Part shown: positions 49,401 to 61,400 of the stretch, piece after piece
Position numbering within the stretch: the first letter of the stretch is position 1
How the letters are laid out: each line of letters opens with the position of its first letter
From: Mytilus californianus
Lineage: Eukaryota; Mollusca; Bivalvia; Mytilida; Mytilidae
Direction of reading: 5' to 3'
Length of the DNA stretch: 64,000 nucleotides
NCBI RefSeq assembly: GCF_021869535.1
Contig: NW_026262581.1
Coordinates: forward strand, 116,278,771-116,342,770
The notes under the pieces: model-generated
What the model saw: the letters and a program-made list of their open reading frames with translations, nothing else
Told to the model about the DNA's origin: nothing
Database searches by the model: none
Position numbers and translations under genes: made by a program

Positions 49401-52400
49401 CTTATATGCAATATCTTTGAATGAACAAACTACTTACTCTTGCTAAAATGCCTGGATCAGCTTCTACCACAGCAGTTAAACATTTCATAGCTTTTGTTCG
49501 TACTGCTACTGCGTTTTCACTCAATACTCTCAAAATCTGGAATACATAATTATGTTGTTGCAAAAATATGTTTAATACTTTTCGCAAGTTCCCCTTTATT
49601 ACCCATAATTTTGACCCAAGCAGGTACATTTTAATTGCAGAAAAAAAACTAAAAGAAATGACATAGTTTGAAGACTTTATATTACAGAAAATATTACCAA
49701 CTTGTATGGTTTAAAGTGGCCTTTTGAAACATTAGTGAATGGTAGACATCTTGTTTTAATTACAAGCTATACACATTTATATAAAAATATCCATCATAAA
49801 TACATGTATAAATGGTGTCTCCAAAGTTAACAATGACTGCAGTTCTGTCAGAAATATTGAATTTACTTCCTGGTCTTTTAAGCAAACATAACATTTCATT
49901 GTCAGTTATTGTATAGATTCCTCAAGTCCACATTCAACATGTATAGTCAAATCCTAGACTGCCTCCTAGGTATTGTGGTAGCATGCTGGTGTAGAATGCT
50001 GGAGGTCATGGGTTTGAACTCCAGCTGGGTCAAACCAAAGATTGGACAATTGGTATTGGCTGCTTCTACACTTGCAGCATTTAAGAGTAAGAGCAAAGAC
50101 TGGTCTACTCAGTCAGAATAATGTGTCAGGGTAGAGTAACATGTCTTCCTGGAGAATGTTACCTTGGTAATTAGCATGTCAAAAATCTGACTCAGCATGT
50201 GCCCCTACTATCATTGGTGGAGCGTAAAAGTCCTACCTGTGTTAAATAAATATCAAAGCTCTGTGCAAATGGTCTTTTGGATGAAAGGTATCTTGCGACT
50301 AAACCTGCATTTTCATCATCTAATTTGGTAGAAGGAGGTCTGTAAAATATAGAATATAGCATTAACAATCTAAAAAATATTACATTATTAAGTTATCTCA
50401 TCTGATTATAACACAAACTGATGCATTGAACACCATAAGCAACCTATAAAGATGATACAATATTTACCTCTATTTTAAAAACAAAAAAGAAGTATTTCCA
50501 CCAAAACTCACAAAGCATCCATCTTAAATGCATTCATCATTACAAAATGTTGTTTATAAAGAAAAATAACCTTCAAATTTGTAACATTAATTTAATGTTG
50601 TTTGCTCAAGATCTAGTGGTGAATATTTCATGCATAATCAGGGTGGTCAATACATTCTCACTGTATTTATGAGACACCCTCTGACAGTGTGCAGCTACTA
50701 TACAAAGTATCATTAATTCACTACAAAGTATTCAAAAGCTTTTGATTCTGACAAGACTTTTGGATATATTTGTTATGTAATGTTAAACTAAGTTATTAAC
50801 CTTATCTATACTCTCCCGATGGTTGGAAAAAATTATACAAACATTAATCCTTCAAACTATTAAAATTTATGAGTTGAACATGAATTAGTATTTTTGGGTA
50901 TGTGGATAATTTAAACCATGTTAAAGTGAACTAAACAAGTAAAACTGTGAGCTACTGCTCACTGATGATACCCCCGCCGAAATATTTCGGTGAATAGGAA
51001 GTTGTTGAGTGATGAATCTGAAAACGCATCACACGGTGTAACTTACTTATATAAACCCTGAAACCAAATTTCAGAAATCCTTGTCAAGTAATTCCTGAGA
51101 AAAATGTGACGAAAATTTTCAACTTGGCTATAATGTGTAAAATAATACAAGTGTTCGGTAAACAGGAAGTTGTTGAGTCATGAATCTGAAAACGCATCAC
51201 ACGGTGTAACTTACTTATATAAACCCTGAAACCAAATTTCAGAAATCCTTGTCAAGTAGTTCCTGAGAAAAATGCGACGAAAATATTCATTGGACGGACG
51301 GACTGACTGACGGATGGACTGACGGAAGGACAGACAGAGGTAAAACAGTATACCCCCAATTTTTTAAAGCGGGGGTATAATAACTAGTGAACCTTGACTT
51401 TGGCAATAAACAGAACACACTTTAAGGTGGTAGGCAACATTTTCAAGCCATTCAAACATTCTGAACAAATTATAACTATGTACATCTGAATTTCTGTAAT
51501 GTTAAACTCTAAAAGTAAAAATTTTGAAAAACTTGCGACTACTCCCTTATAGAAACATATTTCAACCTTACTAACTGCACCAACTCTGGTAGCAGGAAAA
51601 ATTAATACTAAGTATAAATAATATCTTATAATCATCAAAGTTTGAAATGAACTGCACTGATAGATAGGTTGATCTCTATATAACCTAATCTCATCTGCAG
51701 TAGAAAGATACACAAAAATCATTAAAAAAAAAAATGGAAACCAAAACAAAGTATCTCATCTCAACTTTACAGAGTGAGAAAATATAAAATATCTTGCATA
51801 CCGAAAATTTGAATCTGATGGTTGAATGCCATTTATCTGTGATAGAAGAAATTTCTTTCTTTTCTCCTGATTTTCCATGGTTTCTGTTTCTGTTGATATT
51901 TCTACCTCTGTTTCATCAAATTCATCCTCATGATCTCCACTGGCTTTCATTTTCTTCTCTGCTTCCACTGTTGTATCTCGATACCACTGGGCAATGTAGA
52001 AATTTCTGGCATGCTGCAAGTTAAATCAAAGTTTGTAAAAATTTAAAAGAGTTGATACCAGCAGGCAAGAAATATTCTCTTATATAGTTCAAAAATTGAG
52101 TCAAGCAGGTTCTAGATTTGTATAGCTTGAAAGGTTGAAAGAATATTGTTGGTCAGTGTGTTTAATGTTATCTGTCCAGGCAGTCTGCAGAAAACTGAAG
52201 GTCAAGAAAAAGAAAAAAAGTCAACAATTTTTTTTACATACAATGGTTGCTTTTAGATAATGTCCAATGGGTATAGTAAAGTTTCAAGCAAAAGCAAATA
52301 GATTTCTAAACCATGCATACATGCATATAAACAATAATATTAAGCAGATGTAACCTGTTAAAGAGTCCATACTAATAACTTTTACTGAAAATGTTGGCAA

Positions 52401-55400
52401 ACAAATGGACATTTGATTTTTATAAGCCATTTAAGTTTTTAGTAATCAGATAAACAATTTTTTTAGAAATCAAATGCCTCTTTATGACGTTTTAAACAAC
52501 ACCTGCAAACAAGATCTGGAAATAACACATATGTAGAAGTACTGATAGAAAAAAAAAAAACAACAAGAGAAAGGTTTCAGTGAAAGCAAGAAACTTGATT
52601 TACATACCCAATAAGCTGGTTCATTTTCTGAATTACTAGCTAGGAAATCTAACATGGATTCTTGAAGAGTCTGTGTCGGATCCTCAGATTCTTCAGGCTT
52701 AAAAAAAAATATAAAATTAAGTTTTATATATTTTCTATAGAAAATTCAAAATGTTCATCATGACTAAAACGGTACGTGTCAGGACATTATGACTGCCTCA
52801 TCAAGCTGCTTTTATTCTTCAGTGAATGATTGCTTGGTCAGAGCAAATATAATATGTATATCTAGGACAACCGTCTGATAAAAATCAGTTCATGTATCAA
52901 TCTTTTATTAAGATCTCTAGAAATTATATCTTTGTTTCTAAGTATTGCACTTTTGATTCCAATCTCGGCAATAATACTGAATCTCTGCTGAATTATTATA
53001 AATTTTGCTTATTGTAGCATGACATATGAACAATCTTCTTAAAGTGTATTCTGCAGTATTTAAATTCCTTAATGAGCCAAGTAGCAAGTTTTCATTCTTT
53101 TTCAATTGTGGTTTAGCAGAAGATAAATCCTTTCAATAATTCCAAATATACCTTATTGAAAACTGTACATTCCGTAAAGCACAAACTATTCATATTATAA
53201 TGTGCACATGATAAGTGCTAGAACATTAAAAACAATGATTGTGGTGTCTACTATATGAAAATACTTTATTTACTAAACATTACAGATTTTAGACTGCAAA
53301 AAAAAAGATAACTTAAATATATAATAAATTATTTTTTACCTTTTCAGGTTTTTTGTTTCCTCTTGTTGACCTGCTTGATTCTTCATCATCGGTATCCTCT
53401 TCATTAACCTAAATGAGAGATGCAGAAATTAAAAATAACCGATATAGCATACCAGTTTTGCCAAAAAATTACCAGGAAAACATCTTAATAATAAATGACT
53501 TCTTTACTACTTCTATTTCACCTTGCATTCTGCTCCCTCACCCCCATTTTAATCAATAAACCATTTAACATGTATTATATACCTATTGTGAGAATATAAT
53601 AAATAGCAAAATTTCCATTCAAAAACTTTTTTGTGTTGTTAACTCAATGTAAACTGTTGTTGATATCTCTCTTTGGTCTTCTACATGTATACAATGAAAC
53701 AATACACATTCTTATCTGTACATACATATTGCTTTAGTTTAATACATTGAATACATTTTCCTAAAGGCCCTTACCAACAAATATACTTAAACTATTCTTT
53801 TACTCTTAAAACCTATCGAAAATAAAAGAAGAATATGTCCATGGGACAAAGATGCCCCCCACTTGCAAATATATGACAAATTCTGCAACTTTTCAATTTA
53901 CAAAGTGACACAACTCAAGCAGGGAAAGTGAGGCCACCCAAATTCGAACTGGATCTGTGTTTGGTGGCAATAAGCATTGTGTATAAGTTTTTATAGTTTT
54001 ATAAATTTTTGGTTTTGAGTTAAACTACAGTTAGAGTGTGGAAACAAATTTTGGGAACTATGGATGGAAGTATAGATAGACAAGGGTTAAACTTAATGCC
54101 CCCTCTGCCCAACAGGGCATAAAAATATGTGAACAAATTACTTACTTTAGCTACTATTTCATCTATAGACTCTTGATTGAGTTGACTAGAAACTGCATCT
54201 TTACGTAATCTTGATGCAACTATACCAAGATATTCTAAAGATGCTACCCTGAGGGACATATCTACAGATTTATTACTGAACTGCTTCACCTAAAATTACA
54301 GAAAATAGATTAATATTAGAACAGTTACCATTGTATTTTCCATTTAAGAATGTGTTATAAACATGATTTTGTCATTGAAGCAATTTAGTATTGATGGTAC
54401 ATCTATGATAGTCACATCACAGTTTTTCTTCACTCATGGAGATTTAGTTTAACATATTCATTTGATAATTGTCTATTGTTGGCCATATTGCTGCCTCTAG
54501 ATATCTTGTGTTTTTTTTGTGTCATTGTGTTGTTGTTAAATGATGCATACTTCAAGTCTCATACAAATTAGAAATATATAAAACATACCAATATTCTTCC
54601 TAATAAACTCAGCAGCAGTTCTGATGATGGCCATTCTGGTTTATTAACAGTAGAAAGCAGATCTTGTACAAAATTCTCAAATAATGGCCGGTAATCTTCT
54701 TCCCCTTTTACAGTACATCTAGAAAAAAAGAAATGTGTTTAGGTTTTAGAAGTTTTTAATCTTTCTTTCAAGCCAATTTTTATGCATCTTGAGGAATACT
54801 TAAGAACTCTCAATCTTAAAAGAGCAAATGATATTTCAAATATTAATAGACTACATATGAACATTCAGAATGTAGATCTAACTTGATTTCTTTTCTTTTA
54901 AAACTTGTGATTTCTGACATATTTTCACTATAAAACATTGAATTAATAATCTTCATACATCATATATCATATTTTAAAAGCTAAGCATTAAAAAAGTTAT
55001 TTGATTTATACTTACTTTTGTAAGAAAACAGAGAGAAAATTGTGTGCTGTTCTCATTGCATTTTCAAATGAGGTAACAATAAGGATATCTGTGTCAGTCT
55101 GAAAATAAATGTTCAAATATTTTGTTTAATATTCTGTCAATTTTAAGTGCTATTGGTAGATATATATTTGTACAATAACAGATTTACAATTTCTACCAGA
55201 TCAATTTTCAGTTCAACTGAGTACTGAATTTATAAACTATGAACTGCATTACATTCTAAATCTGGTAAGCACAAGTACATTAAATCAACTTTTTTAATAA
55301 ATATACAAAGTGAGAAAAAAAATTATACTGCATATTCATTTGATTGCACATCCCTATCACCATATCTTAAATTACCCCCAAACTTACCTGGCCACGTTTG

Positions 55401-58400
55401 ACTTTTTGATTAGATTTGTTTTTCTTTGACACTGGTATTTCTTCTTCTGAAACATCTTCATTAGAGTTTTCAGTTTTTGGCTGTGGTAAGGTTACAACAC
55501 TCTGGATCAGCTGTAATGCCAAAGCTGTCACCATCTGTATTGACTCTTCAGAGTTTAATCTAAAATCGTACATGTATATTAGACATCAATATTATATCAC
55601 AATGATATTTGTAATATTTAAAACAGTTTATTTATGTGCACATTACTTTGTCCTTTGATTCAAGCTTAAAGATAAGTATCCCCCTACATCTACTTTAAGT
55701 CATTGTTTACTATTACATAAAAATGTTATGAGTACCTTTACAATGTTAAACTGGAAAGAATTCTAGATCTTATAAAGAACTTGTTCATACCTTGCTTGGT
55801 AAACAAATAAATAGCTATAAAATGCAAAACTCAACTCTATTGTACTAAGAATCCCTTTCCGTTTTACCATCCTATAACATAAACAGGATTCATCCCTACA
55901 GAACGATTTTATAAAATTGATGATTAAATCTAAACACAAACTATATCATGTCCTCTATTTTTTCATATTGTGACCTAGTTTTGTGTCAGTGTTAAATCAT
56001 AAAACAGTTATAAAGGATATCCAAGAATTGTAATGTATCTGTTTCTATCAATTTCACTGTAATTACCTGTAATTCCTGAGATTCCTTTTACTTGATGGCA
56101 ATCGTGCTAAACTTGCAAAGATGTCTTCTAAAATAAGCTGCCTATGTTTTTCATATCTTGAAAATACCTTAGAAAATAATAAAACATATGTTGCTATTAA
56201 CAATAAGTTTCTCTACTCTTTATAAAAAAATTAGTAAATGGAGAATGCGTCCATGGGACACAGATGATGCCCCCGCTTGCAAATAACGTTATAAAGGGGC
56301 ATAACTCGAGAACTGTAAAAGTGACACCACCCAAAATTGGAACATGGTCCGAGCTTTGTTGTAATAAGCATTGTGTACACATTTCATAACATTTGGTTGA
56401 GGCAAACTAAAGTTAGAGAATGGAAACTAGTTTTGGGACAGACGTACAGAATGACAAGGGTAACACTTAATTCCCTTAACTGCCACGCAGGGGCACAAAA
56501 ACATTTTTTCCCACAAATTGAATCAATATTGAGAAAACAACCATTATGTATCACTGTAAAAGGGTACACAAGATTTTTTTTAATCTATGTTGGCAATTCC
56601 TTCTTTGAAAACAAAGTTTGACTAATTTTTTCATTTTCTTAAAGAATACGGATACTTGTGTAAAGGTTTAGAGTTGTCAAATATTTCTATAATATCTAAT
56701 GAGCCTGACTTAGATTGATTGTACTCTAACTGATCTTTGAACTTTTAATTTGAACATCTCACACTGTACCTACATAGCTAGTTTCATAAAATCAAAATTG
56801 CCTAACTGATTGATAAAGAAAACAAACTTATTTGAAGAGAATATTTGTCATCATCTACTACATTTTCCATTGAATATTTCTTGTCAAAATCTAAAAAATT
56901 CAATCTTTGCTTTGCCTGGGACAAAAAAAAACAGCTCCTTATAATGCTCTAACCCTCATCAATCAGAGCAATGACAATAAATTTATGTAATATCTAATAG
57001 CCAATTAAGTCCTTGGAAAGAACACATCACAATACTCTGTACGATTAGCTTCTTTTTAAGTGATTTTTGGAACATTACACAAATTTTACTTCATTCCAGA
57101 TTAAAAATGAATTGATATACTTACTGTAGTTACAAGTTTCATTGCATTTAACTGTATCTCGCTGATGTTTTCTACAAAGAAAGGTCCTACACCCAATGTA
57201 GAAACCTGAAATAAATAAATAATTTGTCAATGTTTTTTCCTTCATTATTGAATGAAGTTGTATAAACAACTTTCACTTGCAAAAACATATCAAACTAAAA
57301 TAATAAGAATACTGGTATCTTATCTAATAAAATTTTAAGTTCAAAAATTATTTCTGATCCATTTGTTGATGTTTACAGACAAGCTAAATAGGTGAAAACT
57401 GACATGAATAACTACTTGGATGGGAGTATAAGTAGTTTGGTTTATTCATCTTCAAATGTGTATTTTTTACAGATTATAAATAATTTTGTGAAAGTGAAAT
57501 TAAACAATAACACATCTGAAAATTTATCCAACAGAAATTCCTGGCTAACAGTATCACCAGACAGGTGCTGATATTTATAAACGTATTCTATTATTACTGA
57601 CATCACTGGTAAGAGGATGCAAGAATTAAAATTACCTGTAATATAGTTGTGTCTGTGAGTTCTTGAATTTCTAAAATTTCTGATAAATTGCTGATCATTT
57701 CAGCCATTTTATTATACAAAGTTATTGATGATTTATGTTTTACTTGGCCAGCTCGAGCTCTTTTAGCTTTTGAACTTGTGTAGGCATCTGAAATACAAAA
57801 ATATTTTTACATTTCTTCATCCTCAATCTTGAAGATAGAAACAACAAAGGTAACAATTACTATATAACAAAAGTATATGTATATTCATATAAACATGTTT
57901 GTGATCGATAAAATACTATTTCAGAGTTTTGATAAGGTTGCAATTCTGATGATGCAATCTAACTTAATGAATAAGATTTTCAACTAAGCTAGTTCCATTA
58001 ATTTAAGACCATTTTAGGAAAAATATGCATAAAAGAAAAGATGTGCACTTTTCTCGACATCCTACTATCGATGAAAATTTTAGCATGTGCTTTCTAATAA
58101 ATCCTATCAACAATTCCACAAACACATTCTACTGTTTTCAATCTATTCCTCATACCCACATTACACTTTTTCCTGGAAGAGCTTTAATTGAATTCAAGAT
58201 ATTATTTAACTAACAAAACTGTAAATGTAAAGGGTGTAACTCTCATTCTGTTACATATTATTATGATATAACAGACATAAAGATGATGCAGCTGCCAACA
58301 TCCATATTTTTACTTTATTTCTTGCCCAATTGTTTGCTTTATAAGCTCTACAACCACTTCTTAAACATTTGCATCATTTCTCAACAATTACTTATAGAAA

Positions 58401-61400
58401 ACAGAATGATTAGGGCAAACCAAAACCTTCAACAAGTATGTGATATAACATTAAATTCCATGGCCTTTTCACTTTTACAAATGATTGGATCTTGGCTGGA
58501 CTACCTTCCACCATGGTTAACAATAATCGGATCTCAGCTGGAACACCTACCATCATGGTTAACAATGATTGGATCTCAGCTGCACCACCTACCATCATGG
58601 TTAACAATGATTGGATCTCAGCTGCACCACCTACCATCATGGTTGACAGTGATTGGATCTCAGCTGGACCACCTACCATCATGGTTAACAATGATTGGAT
58701 CTCAGCTGGACCACCTACCATCATGGTTCACAATGATTGAATCTCAGCTGGACCACCTACCATCATGGTTAACAATGATTGGATCTCAGCTGGACCACCT
58801 ACCATCATGGTTAACAATGACTGGATCTCAGCTGTACTACCTACCATCATGGTTAACAATGATTGGATCTCAACTGGACCACCTACCATCATTGTTGACA
58901 ATGATTGGATCTCAGCTGGACCACCCACCATCATGGTTTAAATAACAATGATTGGATGATTGATTATTGGTTGTTTGACATCAGATAACAAATATTTCAT
59001 GCATATTCAGAAAGAGAACAATATAAAAATATATTACTTTAAATGGCAATTAAAACCTGAAGTGATTTGAACAGGTATTTTATCTCAATTTACTATTGTA
59101 AACACACTGCATAAAAGTAGATAAAAGTTTGATAGCAAGACATTTCATTATCATGTTTTATCCTAATTACACAATATAAAATTACCTTTTTTCTTATCAA
59201 TCCTGTAGACTGGATCAAATTCTGGATATATTGAATTTAGTAACTGAAATTTTCCAAACAATAAAATCCTTTCTATCACATCTTCTATATACACTTGTTT
59301 TGGCATACTTTTTGCACTCATTATATAAGTGGCTGTGAGAGCAGCGTCCATACTTCGCATTACACGCTCCATTGTTAATTCTCTCCATAATCTTTGTTCA
59401 TCTTCATCTTCCATGTCATTCTACAAGAGTATATTTATGCTGATGTGTGATACAAAACTACATTGATAAGTTGAAATACATGTATCTGATATTATTCCAT
59501 TGAAGCTAATCTTGTTCAAGAAATATCTCAAAATGACTATTTCCATGTTGCTTGGGAACTTTTTCCTTCTTATCAGGACCCAATATTTGCCTTAGACAGG
59601 CCTTTACAAATCACATATTAATTTTATTGTTTGATAAATGTTAATGACAAAACACTGGAAGATTTTTGTAAACAAGTATCACAGTTGTCATTTCAACAAT
59701 TATTTTCAAAAATAGTCAATATTTGAAATTTTTTATGAACTGTATGCTTATGATGAATTATTTATATGTAAACTGGGACACTGAAAACTTTATTTCACCA
59801 AATATATATGTCTTGTTAAATAGATATAATTTGTTGGTAAGTGAAATATGGTTATTGAATACATTATTTACCTGTAACAATTACTTGAAATGTATTAAGG
59901 TTCCCTGAAAATATCCTTACAAGTTAACACTTCTACTTCTGAACTTTCAAACAGAATATTCAGAGTTTGTAAGGAATGCCATCATTGTGAAAGATTTTCA
60001 CTGGATGTCTTTTGCAAGATATAATGAAAGTGGAAAATGCTTTCTGAACAGTCTTTATAACATTATAACTTACAGCACTAATGATCGGTGTAATCCTTGA
60101 ACCATCTCTAACATTCCACTGAAGAATCGTTAATAACTTTATCAATGTTGCTGCTGGGACCTGACAAGATAAAAAGTTCAATTGAATCTAACTACCGTTT
60201 TGTTGTTTAATGTATTTAAATTTCAGATGTATACTGCATTCATTACATCATGATCATTTTTCATACATCTTCTCTTGATTAAAATAAATAGAATTTACCG
60301 CATGCACAGAGATTAAAAAAAAAACATCTAAGGTTGTATAAAGAAAAGTGTATCACTTATAGTTTCAAAAAGTCCAATTTCAAAGTTACTTTTTAGTAGG
60401 ATTAGATATAAATATCTGAAGTTCCTCGGAGTACTTGGAGAAATTTTATCAAATGTAAAAAATCTCACCTGATTCAGGACTCCCATTGTCTTCAACTTTG
60501 CTGCTTCACCACACAACTCTGCGAGTGTTGACTTTGCTATCAACGTTTCTTCTGGAATTTCAGTTTCTTCATCATCTGTTTTACATCACAAATAACATAT
60601 CAGTGACAAGTCTTTTTTTAAGATGGATTACAGATCTTCTATAAAAGCATGCAAAGCAAACCTTTGATCAACTTGCTTGCTATGTTTGATTGGATGTTTG
60701 CAAACAATAGGTAGGCGGAGTTTCAGTCTGTTTTGTATATACTGGAATTTGATTAGACAATAAAAATTGACATGCAATGAAGTTAATGTTTATTGTCCAA
60801 TCAAATTCCAGTATATAGTAAACAGACTACCTACCTTTTGTTTACAAACATCCAAACAAACATAGCAAGCAAGTTGATCAAAGGTTTGCATTGCATGCTT
60901 TTATAGAAGAGCTGTAAAACTAGAAAATGTTCATGAAATTGATCTCATTATCTGGCTGATCGTTATCATTCTTTTCTTATCTTTTTTCATACTATTTGAG
61001 TAACTGCTTTTAAAATTATTTAATAGAATTAATCACATATGTAAATAGTTTTATACAGTCTGTTCAGTATTACCCTTTTTGTGCAAGATTTATATATGGT
61101 ACCAACATTTAAACTACTCACTTGGATCTAAGGAACCAAAGTTGACATCTTCTGCAGAATCAAAAATGGTTTCTATGCATGAACTAAATTTTTTAAAGGT
61201 GGGACTATCTAATAATTCTTCTATTGATAATTCCTGTTGCAATCTATGTCTTCTTTTGTCCTTTTTCTTCTTTTTAACTGTAATGAAAAACAAAATACAA
61301 ATCAACTGATTTCATTAAGAAATGTCTGGTTGTATGGCCATATTATGTCACTTCATGTTGTAGACAGTTACCTAACTTACTTGCTTCAACTTACCTTAAT

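Noticed and set aside
56824-56925. Open segment on the - strand with a good acceptor (tcccag) reading AKQRLNFLDFDKKYSMENVV, considered as a NIPBL exon
   Set aside because: Exon 9 (ending KLVTT) joins exon 10 (VFSRYEKHRQ) directly in phase 0 as in vertebrates, and no donor here restores phase 0. At most a cryptic exon.
58283-58945. 220-codon + strand frame
   Set aside because: It is mostly the translation of a 42-bp minisatellite lying in a NIPBL intron; both strands are equally open.
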